The notes under the pieces are model-generated. The model saw only the letters and a program-made list of their open reading frames with translations, ran no database searches and was not told where the DNA came from. Positions 26,701 to 35,430 of a stretch of DNA of 51,994 nt are shown piece by piece. The number at the start of each line of letters is the position of its first letter. Within the stretch, counting starts at the first letter, position 1. The position numbers were made by a program, and so were the translations under genes. Source of the DNA: an uncultured Eubacterium sp. (GTDB taxonomy: Bacteria > Bacillota > Clostridia > Lachnospirales > Lachnospiraceae); contig CAMUML010000030.1 of NCBI GenBank assembly GCA_947089855.1, positions 1 to 51,994 on the forward strand. Direction: 5' to 3'.

Positions 26701-27267
26701 CTGTGGATTGACCATTTTCTGTTGCGCAAGCCCGTGGTCTTGCAGTTCCAGGAAAAAATTCCCTCTGCCAAAACATGCGTCATATTTTAATGCCGCTTCC
26801 TTCGCCTTTTTATAATCCCCACGCAAAAGCTCACGCTGCACCTCTCCGGCTATACAGGCGCTTGTCGCTATAATGCCTTTATGAAATTTCTGCAAAACCT
26901 CCATATCCACACGCGGACGGTAATAATAGCCATCTACAAAGCCTTTGGAAACAATTTTGACCAAGTTTGCATACCCCTCGTTATTTTCCGCAAGCAGCAC
27001 AAGATGGTAGTAGCGGTCTTCCCCGCTGACATGTTCCCTGTCAAAACGCGAATTCGGCGCGACATACACCTCACAGCCGATCACCGGGTTAATACCGGCA
27101 GCTGTAGCAGCTTTGTAAAATTCGATAACGCCATACATCGCACCGTGGTCAGTAATAGCAGCCGCATTCATGCCGAGTTCCTTGACCCGGGATACATATT
27201 CCGATATTTTATTTGAGCCGTCTAGCAGGCTGTATTCCGTATGGACATGCAAGTGTGCAAAAGACAT
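23782..27267 (-). CDS. dnaE: DNA polymerase III alpha subunit DnaE
   Basis: An 1161-residue replicative polymerase. The N-terminal PHP domain opens FAHLHVHTEYSLLDGSNKI and keeps the His/Asp metal residues (AAITDHGAMYG). The C-family palm holds PGRGSAAGSLVAYTTG and the catalytic Asp triad in MPDIDVDFCFERR. The fingers, tandem helix-hairpin-helix and an OB-fold (VGGMLVHRTVKYTKTNQTMAFLTLEDLVG) follow, in DnaE1 order. No exonuclease insertion is present, so it is not PolC. AAAGGAG precedes ATG 27267, and a short GC-rich hairpin (27289-27304) lies just upstream in the leader. Confidence 0.97.
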   Translation of the reverse strand: MSFAHLHVHTEYSLLDGSNKISEYVSRVKELGMNAAAITDHGAMYGVIEFYKAATAAGINPVIGCEVYVAPNSRFDREHVSGEDRYYHLVLLAENNEGYANLVKIVSKGFVDGYYYRPRVDMEVLQKFHKGIIATSACIAGEVQRELLRGDYKKAKEAALKYDACFGRGNFFLELQDHGLAQQKMVNPQLLRLSEETGIALVATNDVHYTYAGDVEAHDILLCIQTGKKLEDEDRLRYEGGQYFVKSEAEMRELFPYAQQALDNTQKIADRCHVEIEFGNLKLPKYDVPQGYTAWEYLNKLCFDGLSQRYPGREGELAQRLEYELDVIRTMGYVDYFLIVWDYIHFAKEHGISVGPGRGSAAGSLVAYTTGITNIDPIKYNLIFERFLNPERVSMPDIDVDFCFERRQEVIDYVVRKYGKECVTQIVTFGTLAARGVIRDVGRVMGIPYAFVDSISKMVPTELGITIDKALQMNPDLRKIYTEDEKVKKLIDMSKRLEGLPRHTSTHAAGVVISQKPMDEYVPLSRGSDGMITTQFTMTTLEELGLLKMDFLGLRTLTVISSAVRLVEKSYGKSIDIDHVDFNDQEVLASLGTGRTDGVFQLESAGMKNFIKELKPHNLEDVIAGIALYRPGPMDFIPAYVRGKNTHGVIQYDCPQLEPILAPTYGCIVYQEQVMQIVRDLAGYTWGRSDIVRRAMSKKKGKVMEEERRNFVYGNKEQGVKGCIANGISEQAANKIYDEMIDFAKYAFNKSHAAAYAVISYQTAYLKYYYPVEFMAALMTSVMDNINKVSEYIQTCRNMGIEILTPDINEGEGGFSVSGGNIRYGLSAIKSVGHPVIEALIEERELHGPYKNLEDFISRLISSREVNKRAIENFIKAGALDGLEGNRRQKVLVYQQIMDSIVHEKKNSMNGQISLFDIAPEEDKKDYEIRMPQVEEFDKELLLGFEKEVLGVYISGHPLEEYEEKWKKNITAKTTDFLLDDETGAVKVVDNQKATVGGMLVHRTVKYTKTNQTMAFLTLEDLVGTLEIIVFPKDYEKYRNYFTDEARIFVQGRVTVEEEKNGKLILERVYSFDETQKELWLQFPDMESYVSQEPRVLEELRTSDGQDDVVVYIADRRVMKRLGPGWRVAATMPLTQSLSAVVGQNNVKVVEKAVANNTKRY

Positions 27268-27424
27268 TTGAACGCTCCTTTGTATATGCCAGCCCGCAGG
27301 CTGGATCTGGTTTGGATACTTTTACCGTATTTCACAGGTTATTTTAGCACATATATGGAAAATCTGCAACACCCACAGCTGTCCGGGCATCCCATTACCA
27401 TTTCCTAAAGTAATCCAAAGTATG

Positions 27425-28810
27425 TTAAATAACATGCATCTGCGCCCATTTCCCACTGAAAAACCGTACCGTAAAGATTACCCCACGTACAAACCAATCC
27501 GCAAACATCCCAATCCAAACAGCCATTGGCCCAAACCCTGCATAACGGATCAGGCAAACGCACAGGCATACCCTGCAGCACCACATCGTCAACGTTGACA
27601 CCAGCATAGAAAACCGCACATCCCCAGCTGCACGCATCCCATAAGCCGGGATAAAAGAAGGAACCCAGATAAGCGGCTTTACAACTGTAATCGCCATTAC
27701 CATTTCCAGGCACATCCGGGCGCTTTCCGCTTCCATACCACCTAGCCAGGTAACCGGCTTTGTAATCGCAAAGACGGCGATACTGGATACAATAATGGCC
27801 ACTTCCGCCACCCCTGTCAGCTTTACGATATTATACCTGGCCTCTTCCATCCTGCCCGCGCCAATGCACTGCCCCGTCACCGTCATAAGCCCGATGCCAA
27901 TGCCAATCGCCGCAATGCCGCTGACATTCTCCAAAATAATCGTCATAGCCTGCGCCGCGATCGCAGCCGTGCCAAGCGTAGAAACACTGGACTGGATCGC
28001 CAGCTTGCCAAACTGGAACATCCCATTTTCAATCCCCGACGGAATGCCGATCCGCAGCACTGCAGAGATCAGATGCATATCCGGCCGTATGTTCAAGTAA
28101 TGGTCGATCACAACTGGCTGCCTTGGCTTACGCAGATTATAAAACAGCACTGCCATACAAAACATCCGCGACAGCAGCGTAGATAATGCCGCCCCAAATA
28201 CACCCATCTGGAACCCAAATATAAAAACCGCATTCCCAGCAATATTTAGTCCATTGGAAACCACCGAAACCATCATTGGGAACTTGCTCTCTCCACCTGC
28301 CCGGTAAAAAGCCGACCCCGCATTAAACAGCGCGATAAACGGAAACGATGACGCCGTTACCAGGAAATAAACAGCGGCATAGTCCATAACCGCAGCCTCT
28401 ACCCGCCCAAAAATCATCCGAAGCAGCGGACGGCAAAATCCAATACAAAGCACAGACAGCGTTACCGATATTACAACAACCGTAAGTACCACCTGTTTTG
28501 CAGCCCGGCAGCTTTCTTCTTTATCCCCACGCCCAAGATACTGTGAACAAATAATGGCAGCCCCCGTTGCCAGCGCCGCAAACACCTGGATCACAAGCAC
28601 ATTAATCGAATCTACCAAAGACACAGCGGATAGCGCCGCACTCCCGATCTTGCTGACCATCATCGTATCCGCCATGCCCATAAAAGAATTTAAAAACTGC
28701 TCGATGATAACTGGCACCAGCAAAAGGCGTAAGCTGCGGTTTGTAAACAGCAGGCCAGACTGGTTAATTTTTGATCTGTCATAAAGCCTGAACTTCCCTT
28801 TTTTTTGCAT
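27425..28810 (-). CDS. MATE-family efflux transporter
   Basis: A 461-residue inner-membrane antiporter with twelve predicted helices in two similar halves (LLLVPVIIEQFLNSFMGMADTMMVSKIGSAALSAVSLVDS; second half LRIGIPSGIENGMFQFGKLAIQS). Such proteins export cationic drugs or metabolites with Na+ or H+. The substrate is not evident. It is followed, on the same strand, by nothing until dnaE, and preceded by the DUF1622 gene 54 bases away. Confidence 0.93.
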   Translation of the reverse strand: MQKKGKFRLYDRSKINQSGLLFTNRSLRLLLVPVIIEQFLNSFMGMADTMMVSKIGSAALSAVSLVDSINVLVIQVFAALATGAAIICSQYLGRGDKEESCRAAKQVVLTVVVISVTLSVLCIGFCRPLLRMIFGRVEAAVMDYAAVYFLVTASSFPFIALFNAGSAFYRAGGESKFPMMVSVVSNGLNIAGNAVFIFGFQMGVFGAALSTLLSRMFCMAVLFYNLRKPRQPVVIDHYLNIRPDMHLISAVLRIGIPSGIENGMFQFGKLAIQSSVSTLGTAAIAAQAMTIILENVSGIAAIGIGIGLMTVTGQCIGAGRMEEARYNIVKLTGVAEVAIIVSSIAVFAITKPVTWLGGMEAESARMCLEMVMAITVVKPLIWVPSFIPAYGMRAAGDVRFSMLVSTLTMWCCRVCLCVCLIRYAGFGPMAVWIGMFADWFVRGVIFTVRFFSGKWAQMHVI

Positions 28811-28864
28811 AAAGCTATCTCTTCCTTATTACTAATGTTTTTCATATGACTTTTACACAAACTG

Positions 28865-29206
28865 CTATTGGCCCGCCTTCTTCTCGCCCCCTTCATTTTT
28901 AATCTCCCAGTGGATCAAAAATGTCAGGGCCGCACGCACGGCAATGATCGCTGCCACAAGCGCAACTTCCGTCAATTCCCTTACTACAACCGTACGTAAA
29001 ATCTCGCTCCCCAGCTTAAATTCCAAGCCAAGAGCCATGCCTTCCGCAAGCTGCAGCCGCACATCCGGCTCCCGTTTCACATAATTAACCAGCCCTTTTA
29101 CCCCTGCAACAATAATAATAAATACGCCGACGAGCTCAAATCCATGTATGGCCAGTCCAACCGACGCATATAAAAAATCCTCTAAATACTTTTCCATTAT
29201 CTGCAT
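28865..29206 (-). CDS. DUF1622 family membrane protein
   Basis: A 113-residue protein with three hydrophobic segments and the family pattern FELVGVFIIIVAGVKGL...RLQLAEGMALGLEFKLGSEILRTVVVRE. DUF1622 members are small membrane proteins of unknown role. A GTG twelve bases upstream is in frame, but AGGTGGGG directly before it favours ATG 29206. It lies between the EamA and MATE genes on the same strand. Confidence 0.87.
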   Translation of the reverse strand: MQIMEKYLEDFLYASVGLAIHGFELVGVFIIIVAGVKGLVNYVKREPDVRLQLAEGMALGLEFKLGSEILRTVVVRELTEVALVAAIIAVRAALTFLIHWEIKNEGGEKKAGQ

Positions 29207-29279
29207 ATAATACCCCACCTGCCTTTACCATACTTTCGTACTGCCCACGATGCTAATAGGAAAATGAGCCCTTTGCATA

Positions 29280-30236
29280 TTATTTATGTAGTAATTGCGG
29301 CAGTGGCAGCTGTGCAAAGACAACTGCCCCAAAGATCAGCGCACATCCCAAAACCTCCCTTCCCTGCAGTGCCTCCCCTAAGATTACCCAGCCTGCCAAT
29401 ACCGAAAATACAGATTCCAGGCTCAACAGCAAAGAAGCCACCGTAGGGTTCACATTCTGCTGCCCGATGATCTGAAGCGTATAACCCACACCACAGGACA
29501 ATACGCCAGCATATAAAATGGGGATCCAGGCATCTGGCTTCCCCAGCGCAAACGCCCATGCAGCAATTCCATCCGCCGCATGGGCAAGGCGTATATCCAC
29601 AATATACATTGGTATCGCGGAAACTAGCCCGCACACCAAAAATTGGATACAGGACATGCACACCCCATCTACCCGCATAGAAAAATAATCAATAATAAGA
29701 ATATGTACCGCAAATACAAACGCGCAAAGCAGCAACAGTATATCCGAAAACTGGATCCGAAAATCCCCTTTGATACACAAAAGATATAAGCCCGCCACTG
29801 CTGCCACAATCCCTGCCCACACATTCCAGCTGCTCCGCTTATGGAAAAACAACCCGATAACCGGAACGATCAGCATATAACATGAAGTAAGGAACCCCGC
29901 CTTTCCCGCTGTGGAACCAAAATAGATCCCCATCTGCTGCAAATTGCTGGCAATTGCCAATGCTATCCCGCAGGCAATGCCGCCTATTAGAAGCAGGCGC
30001 TTATCTTGCTGCTGCACAGGCCTCTGCTTGGATGCTGCCGTCTGCAGGCGGCCTGACAGGCCGATTACAGGTAAAAGGACGGCAGCGCCGATAAATGAAC
30101 GGATACAATTAAACGTGTATGGCCCTACGGTATCCCCGCCGGCGCTTTGCGCCGTGAAAGCAGTTCCCCAGATAAATGCCGTTAATACCAGTATCAGGGA
30201 ATGCAGTATCCTTTGTTTTGTAGTTGCTGTATGCAT
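29280..30236 (-). CDS. EamA-family (DMT) transporter
   Basis: A 318-residue protein with ten membrane segments in two EamA repeats, opening ILHSLILVLTAFIWGTAFTAQSAG. The second repeat ends with the typical NPTVASLLLSLESVFSVLAGW motif and ILGEALQGREVLGCALIF. It exports or imports small metabolites such as amino acids or nucleotides; no specificity can be read. The frame is open to 30377, but AAGGAC upstream of ATG 30236 and the first hydrophobic helix place the start here. Confidence 0.9.
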   Translation of the reverse strand: MHTATTKQRILHSLILVLTAFIWGTAFTAQSAGGDTVGPYTFNCIRSFIGAAVLLPVIGLSGRLQTAASKQRPVQQQDKRLLLIGGIACGIALAIASNLQQMGIYFGSTAGKAGFLTSCYMLIVPVIGLFFHKRSSWNVWAGIVAAVAGLYLLCIKGDFRIQFSDILLLLCAFVFAVHILIIDYFSMRVDGVCMSCIQFLVCGLVSAIPMYIVDIRLAHAADGIAAWAFALGKPDAWIPILYAGVLSCGVGYTLQIIGQQNVNPTVASLLLSLESVFSVLAGWVILGEALQGREVLGCALIFGAVVFAQLPLPQLLHK

Positions 30237-30326
30237 AGGTTTGTCCTTCTTATTTTTAGATTGCTTTTTTATTATAAGGGCCGCGGATGAAAAGCGCAAG
30301 CGATTTCTTTTTTGTGGGAGAGATTG

Positions 30327-30380
30327 TGGGAGGGGCGATTTTGCAAAGCAAACGTTCCATATCGCCACGAATAGCAACTG
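30327..30380. repeat. Core fragment of the 144-bp MITE family
   Basis: GGGGCGATTTTGCAAAGCA at 30332 onward, with ATATCGCC about 20 bases later and CGAATAGCAACT after it, matches the core of the element at 4551-4600 with few changes. The terminal GTTAC/GTAAC ends are lost. It sits between the EamA gene and the end of the polysaccharide operon. Confidence 0.7.
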
Positions 30381-30419
30381 GGAGGGCCGGACGCCCCATC
30401 CTCCGGCGTCCGGCCCTCC
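30381..30419 (-). terminator. Terminator-like hairpin closing the polysaccharide operon
   Basis: A perfect 15-bp stem GGAGGGCCGGACGCC / GGCGTCCGGCCCTCC with a 9-base loop begins five bases after the last stop codon. It is very stable but is not followed by a T-run on either strand, so it may act by stabilising the 3' end as much as by termination. Confidence 0.6.
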
Positions 30420-30423
30420 CCTG

Positions 30424-31617
30424 CTAGCTATCTAAATCATCCAAAAACGAAAACCCCCTATTATCGCCCTCAATATAATCCGCATAATACAGCAAAATTA
30501 CAACATCCGGATCATACTCCTGAATATATGCATCTGTCAGCCTATCCGATTCCGCATCAAAAATATACCTCACTTCCCGGAAACTGAGGATCAAATAAGG
30601 GGCCACCGCCTTCCCAAACGAATCCGTCACCATCAAAACCTTTGTCTCATTACCCGCTTGATCATTCATAAAATCCCCTAACGACTTTCCCAATACATAG
30701 TCATAGGTATAACGGGATGCATGGTCTTTCTTTTGCAAAGGCCCTTCCTCAACCAGCATATCCACAAAGCCCCCGCTTATATCCCCTGCCTGGATCAAAG
30801 TGTCAAAATCCGGCGTTATCAATACAAAATCATCAACACCCGCAAAATACTTTCCCGTCCTTTGCCCCCTGCTGCCTAAATGCCAGTTTTGATAGGTTGT
30901 CATCGTGTAATTAGATAAATCTGCCACTTTCGGAGGAACTGCCGTTTTGATATGGCCCTGGATCCAGGACAACAGTTTGCGATATGCATAAAATCCTGCC
31001 TGGGTTGTCCAGTGATGGTCCGTTTTATACATCATTTGATAGGTATCCCATCCATCGTTATGTATTTCCTCGCGGAAATCCAGATAATCAACCTGTTGCG
31101 TTTCCAGCATATGAATAAACCGGTCAATATTGTCATTCCCATAATCCGAGACCCCTACAGGCAGCTGTGGATCATATTTATCACTGGTATAGGGGCAAAT
31201 TGCAAACAGCATAGGGATCCCCTTTTTATCCAAATAAGCGTTTAACAACTGCAGACGGCTTGCTTTCTCTTGCAGCGCTTCGTCTGTTTCGTAAGCATGC
31301 GTAGTCAGTAAATATCCATTGTTAAGTTTTACAACCCCATTCATTTCATGCTGCCCAGTAACATTACGCATCAGCCCATTTAAATTTACAAACTGCATCT
31401 TCCCAAAGAAATTAGAAATATAATCTGCCTCCCCCTTATTTCCAAGGCTAACCGTCCAATTATTATCATCGATTTCATCATTGATCCAGAAATTTATTAC
31501 CTTTTTTGCATTCATAAACCCAAATACCCCAAGCAGCCCCGCAAATAGGAGCCCATATACCCCAAGCTTTGCACAAAAGCCTTTTGCTCCAGCCAATAAC
31601 TGCCTTACCTGCCTCAT
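30424..31617 (-). CDS. DHHW/AlgX-like protein, polysaccharide O-acetylation partner
   Basis: A 397-residue protein with one N-terminal membrane anchor (LGVYGLLFAGLLGVFGF) and a large outer domain of SGNH-hydrolase type related to AlgX/AlgJ. The eponymous DHHW lies in YKTDHHWTTQAGFYAY, with the Ser in VTDSFGKAVAP and a Ser-Asn-like segment upstream. Family members take acetyl groups passed through the membrane by an MBOAT protein and transfer them to polysaccharide. The MBOAT gene is directly upstream, ending nine bases before this start, which supports that partnership. Confidence 0.85.
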   Translation of the reverse strand: MRQVRQLLAGAKGFCAKLGVYGLLFAGLLGVFGFMNAKKVINFWINDEIDDNNWTVSLGNKGEADYISNFFGKMQFVNLNGLMRNVTGQHEMNGVVKLNNGYLLTTHAYETDEALQEKASRLQLLNAYLDKKGIPMLFAICPYTSDKYDPQLPVGVSDYGNDNIDRFIHMLETQQVDYLDFREEIHNDGWDTYQMMYKTDHHWTTQAGFYAYRKLLSWIQGHIKTAVPPKVADLSNYTMTTYQNWHLGSRGQRTGKYFAGVDDFVLITPDFDTLIQAGDISGGFVDMLVEEGPLQKKDHASRYTYDYVLGKSLGDFMNDQAGNETKVLMVTDSFGKAVAPYLILSFREVRYIFDAESDRLTDAYIQEYDPDVVILLYYADYIEGDNRGFSFLDDLDS

Positions 31618-31626
31618 AGGTACCTC

Positions 31627-33036
31627 CTAAAAATTAAAATAAATAAAGGGGTTATGTGCCCCTAAAACTAGGAAAGAAACCGCCCATAGAAAACCCACCA
31701 GGTATCCAATGGGTACGATATATTTTTCTATGATTGCAACATGCCTGATCCGTTTGGCTGCTACCCTCCCCCAACAGGCAGCCGGTGCCAAAAAAAGGAG
31801 CCCCAATATTAGAAATGCTCCATATTCCCGCAAAATACGGATTGCCTGTGGATCATAGAACGGATTTTTATAATAAAAGCCAAGCATGGACAAACCGTAT
31901 TTTATCCCGGACCGCAACCCCTCTGCACGAAAAATAACCCATCCAAAATTAACATACAGCAACACCAGTATCCGGTAGGTTCCATGAAAGATCCGGTTTG
32001 TGGACCTGTCTGGTTTTATGAAATATTTTTCTATTACGAGTGCAGCAAAATAGAAAAATCCCCATGCCGCAAAAGAAAAGGCCGCGCCATGCCAGATCCC
32101 GGTAAGGACCCATACAACAGCCATATTACAAATATGCCTGTGTGCTGGTACTTTTGAACCGCCAAGCGGAATATATACATAATCCCGGAACCAAGTACTT
32201 AATGAAATATGCCACCGCCTCCAAAAATCCGTGACCGAACCTGCCATGTATGGATAATTGAAGTTCTCTTCAAAGGTAAACCCCAACATTTTACCAAGGC
32301 CGATGGCCATATCCGAATAACCAGAAAAATCATAAAAGATCTGCAGCGAAAAACAAATTGACCCAATCCATGCCCCAAGTACAGAATTCCCTGCCGGCTG
32401 GTTTCCAAAATAAAAGTCTGCGGCATCCGCCAGATTATTTGCAAGAATGACTTTTTTACAAAATCCCCGCATAAACCTTTTCGCACCATCGCCAAAAGAC
32501 CCCAAATCCAGATTCCGGTTCTGGATCTGTGCCGCAACCGAATGGTAGCGGACGATCGGTCCAGCAACAAGCTGCGGGAAAAGCGAGATATACAGTGCCA
32601 GATTTAAAATATTATGCTGTGCATCCGCTGTCCCCCTATATACGTCAACCACATATGACATAGCTTGGAACGTATAAAAAGAGATACCAACCGGCAAGGC
32701 AATTTCCCATACTGAAAAATTTTGTTGGAAAAGAATGTTTATAATATTGATAGAAAAACCTAAATATTTAAAAACAAAAAGGATACCTAGATTATAAAGG
32801 ACACTGGCTGCAAGCAGAAGTTTCCGGTAACGGTATTTTTCAATTGCCAGTGCAAAACAATAATTGAAAACCACAGAAAAGAGCATCAAATATACCATCT
32901 TAGGCTCGCCGCACGCATAAAATACCAAGCTCGCCATCAGCAGGACCCCATTGCGGTATTCCTCTTTTGCCAGATAATAAAACAGCAATGTTACTGGCAA
33001 AAACACAAACAAAAATATTGTACTTGAAAAGACCAT
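31627..33036 (-). CDS. MBOAT-family O-acyltransferase (AlgI/DltB-like)
   Basis: A 469-residue polytopic membrane protein that moves acyl groups, usually acetyl, across the membrane. It opens VFSSTIFLFVFLPVTLLFYYLA; the conserved segments LPVGISFYTFQAMSYVVDVYRG, FYDFSGYSDMAIGLGKMLGF, DFWRRWHISLSTWFRDYVYI and TGIWHGAAFSFAAWGF are all present, the last with the catalytic His. This order matches AlgI rather than DltB. It pairs with the DHHW protein downstream and probably O-acetylates the polysaccharide made by this locus. Confidence 0.95.
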   Translation of the reverse strand: MVFSSTIFLFVFLPVTLLFYYLAKEEYRNGVLLMASLVFYACGEPKMVYLMLFSVVFNYCFALAIEKYRYRKLLLAASVLYNLGILFVFKYLGFSINIINILFQQNFSVWEIALPVGISFYTFQAMSYVVDVYRGTADAQHNILNLALYISLFPQLVAGPIVRYHSVAAQIQNRNLDLGSFGDGAKRFMRGFCKKVILANNLADAADFYFGNQPAGNSVLGAWIGSICFSLQIFYDFSGYSDMAIGLGKMLGFTFEENFNYPYMAGSVTDFWRRWHISLSTWFRDYVYIPLGGSKVPAHRHICNMAVVWVLTGIWHGAAFSFAAWGFFYFAALVIEKYFIKPDRSTNRIFHGTYRILVLLYVNFGWVIFRAEGLRSGIKYGLSMLGFYYKNPFYDPQAIRILREYGAFLILGLLFLAPAACWGRVAAKRIRHVAIIEKYIVPIGYLVGFLWAVSFLVLGAHNPFIYFNF

Positions 33037-33112
33037 TGCCCTTTACCCCTTGATTGCCCAAAAGCCAAAACCCAGGCCAAGCCGCCCGCCTTCCGCCACA
33101 CGGCCAGAAACA

Positions 33113-34378
33113 TTACCCCGCATCATCTGCCTTGCCTGTCAAACGGCCTATATCCGCATCCCCTGCCACTTTTTCAAAATAGGTATCCGGATGCCGCTGG
33201 TCAAACGGCTCATTTGCCCACATCACAGTTACCAGATCCTGCGTCTGGCTTAAGTTGATAATATTATGCGTATACCCCGGCAGCATCTGCACCGCCTGCA
33301 TCTGCCCGCCCCAGACTTCAAATTCCAGTACCGGGTATGGCATGCCGTTTTCATCCACGCCAACCCTGCGCTCCTGGATCAGCGCATGGCCGGATACTAC
33401 AATAAAGATCTCCCATTTGCTGTTATGCCAATGCTGGCCCCTGATACTGCCAGGCCGGGCAATGTTTACCGAAACTTGCCCACAGGACGTTGTCCGCAGC
33501 AGCTCCGTAAACACGCCCCTTTCATCCCGGTTCATACGAAGCCCATAGGCAATTCGTCCTTTCGGCAGGTAAGACAGATAGGTACTATACAGCTTCCCTG
33601 CAAAAGACCCCTCCGGCATATCCGGCAGCAAAAGCGTTTCCGGCATTTTCCGGAAGGACTGCAGCAGGTCCACAACCTCCCCAAGCGTAACCCGGTACGT
33701 TTTCGGGGCATAACAGTACCTTCCTCCATCCTTTCCGACCGGATCCAGCCCTTGGTATTCACACCGGTGCTCCCTGCCTTCCAGCGCGTCCAGCAGTTCT
33801 TCCACCAGATCATCGATATAAAGCAGTTCCAGCTGCGTATCCCTGTTATTTACCGTATATTCCAAATCATTTGCCACGGCATGGCAAAACGTAGCCACAG
33901 CTGAATTATAATTGGGCCGGCACCACTTGCCAAACAAGTTTGGAAAACGGTAGATAAGGACCTTCACGCCTGCCTGCGCGCCATATTGGAACACCAGCCC
34001 TTCCCCTGCCAGCTTGCTCTGCCCATAAGCAGAACCCACATAACGCCCAGCCGGCACCGCCTGTATGGAACTAGAAACCATCACCGGCGCTTTGCTATGA
34101 TATTCCCGGAGCTTTTGCAGCAGGCGGCGGGTAAATCCATAGTTCCCCTCCATAAATGCAGACGGATCCTCCGGGCGGTTTACGCCTGCAAGATGGAACA
34201 CAAAGTCGGCATCCCTGCAAAAACCGTCCAAAAGCGCTTCCCCCGTATCCAGGTCATACGCATAAACCTGATCGATCTGGATCCGCCTTGTCCGGTCCTT
34301 CCCCTCTTTGATATTAGAAAGGTTTGCTACCAGGTTTTTCCCTACAAACCCTTTCGCCCCTGTAACCAGTATGTTCAT
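33113..34378 (-). CDS. capF: CapF: UDP-2-acetamido-2,6-dideoxy-hexulose reductase (SDR plus cupin)
   Basis: A 421-residue bifunctional enzyme in UDP-N-acetyl-L-fucosamine synthesis. Residues 1-250 are an extended SDR domain (NILVTGAKGFVGKNLVANL; YGQSKLAGE carries the Tyr-Lys pair). Residues 290-410 form a zinc cupin domain (GQHWHNSKWEIFIVVSG... and QMLPGYTHNIINL). This two-domain layout is diagnostic of CapF/FnlB/WbjC. It overlaps the upstream capE by four bases (ATGA), so the two are translationally coupled. The last enzyme of the route, CapG, is not in the window. Confidence 0.92.
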   Translation of the reverse strand: MNILVTGAKGFVGKNLVANLSNIKEGKDRTRRIQIDQVYAYDLDTGEALLDGFCRDADFVFHLAGVNRPEDPSAFMEGNYGFTRRLLQKLREYHSKAPVMVSSSIQAVPAGRYVGSAYGQSKLAGEGLVFQYGAQAGVKVLIYRFPNLFGKWCRPNYNSAVATFCHAVANDLEYTVNNRDTQLELLYIDDLVEELLDALEGREHRCEYQGLDPVGKDGGRYCYAPKTYRVTLGEVVDLLQSFRKMPETLLLPDMPEGSFAGKLYSTYLSYLPKGRIAYGLRMNRDERGVFTELLRTTSCGQVSVNIARPGSIRGQHWHNSKWEIFIVVSGHALIQERRVGVDENGMPYPVLEFEVWGGQMQAVQMLPGYTHNIINLSQTQDLVTVMWANEPFDQRHPDTYFEKVAGDADIGRLTGKADDAG

Positions 34379-35427
34379 GGGGAAACCGCCCCCTTTCCTC
34401 CCAGCTGTTTTTGCACATAATCCGCAGTCAGGAGCTTTTCCACCGTCCCTTCCACATCCAGTAACGGCGCATTATGGCTTGTGTAAGCCTTATCCCCCTG
34501 CGTAAGCACCTGACCCTCCACAAAATATTTATCGTAATTTAAGTCCCTGCCATCCGCTGCTACCCGGTAATAACGCCCCATATCCACACAGCGGAGCCTT
34601 TCTTCCCTTGTCATAAGCGTTTCGTACAGTTTTTCCCCATGGCGCGTCCCAATGACCCTTGTCCCAGTATCGCCAAACAGCCGCTGCACTGCCCTGGCTA
34701 GGGTACCGATTGTCGACGCATCCGCCTTTTGGATAAACAAATCGCCCGGCCTGGCATGTTCAAAGGCAAACCGCACAAGCTCCACAGCTTCATCCAGGTT
34801 CATTAAAAACCGCGTCATTTCCGGGTTTGTAATCGTAACCGGGCTGCCTGCCTGGATCTGGCTGATAAAAAGCGGTATGACTGACCCGCGGCTGCACATC
34901 ACATTCCCATAACGGGTACAGCAGATCACGGTATCCCCACGTTCGGCCGCCACCCGCGCATTTGCCTGTACAATATGCTCCATCATCGCCTTGGATGTCC
35001 CCATTGCATTAATCGGATAAGCCGCCTTGTCCGTCGAAAGGCAGACAATACGCTTTACCCCCGCTTCTATACCCGCATGGAGCACATGGTCCGTCCCCTC
35101 TATATTGGTCTGCACTGCCTCCATTGGAAAAAATTCACAGGACGGCACCTGCTTTAAGGCAGCCGCATGAAATATGTAGTCGACACCTGGCATTGCATCC
35201 CTGACCGACTGGATATTGCGGACATCGCCAATATAAAATTTGACCTTGGAAGCATGTTCTGGATATTTCGCCCAAAGCGCATGGCGCATATCATCCTGCT
35301 TTTTTTCATCGCGGGAGAAAATACGGACCTGTGCAATGTCTGTTGTAAGGAAATGCCGCAGCACTGCATTTCCAAAAGAACCAGTGCCTCCGGTGACCAG
35401 TAATGTTGCATTATGAAATAAACTCAT
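34375..35427 (-). CDS. capE: CapE: UDP-GlcNAc 4,6-dehydratase/5-epimerase
   Basis: A 350-residue extended SDR enzyme that starts the UDP-L-FucNAc route from UDP-GlcNAc. NAD-binding loop TLLVTGGTGSFGNAVLRHF; catalytic region STDKAAYPINAMGTSKAMME, in which Met replaces the usual Tyr of Y-x-x-x-K, as in the CapE/FlaA1/PseB subgroup. The C-terminal part (GTRHGEKLYETLMTREE) is the family-typical substrate loop. It is cytosolic and single-domain, so not the membrane-anchored CapD/PglF type. It lies between the flippase and capF. Confidence 0.93.
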   Translation of the reverse strand: MSLFHNATLLVTGGTGSFGNAVLRHFLTTDIAQVRIFSRDEKKQDDMRHALWAKYPEHASKVKFYIGDVRNIQSVRDAMPGVDYIFHAAALKQVPSCEFFPMEAVQTNIEGTDHVLHAGIEAGVKRIVCLSTDKAAYPINAMGTSKAMMEHIVQANARVAAERGDTVICCTRYGNVMCSRGSVIPLFISQIQAGSPVTITNPEMTRFLMNLDEAVELVRFAFEHARPGDLFIQKADASTIGTLARAVQRLFGDTGTRVIGTRHGEKLYETLMTREERLRCVDMGRYYRVAADGRDLNYDKYFVEGQVLTQGDKAYTSHNAPLLDVEGTVEKLLTADYVQKQLGGKGAVSP

Positions 35428-35430
35428 TCG

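Noticed and set aside
27289-27304. Terminator upstream of dnaE
   Set aside because: The CCAGCC/GGCTGG stem has no T-run on the minus strand and lies in the dnaE leader, so it cannot be a simple terminator.
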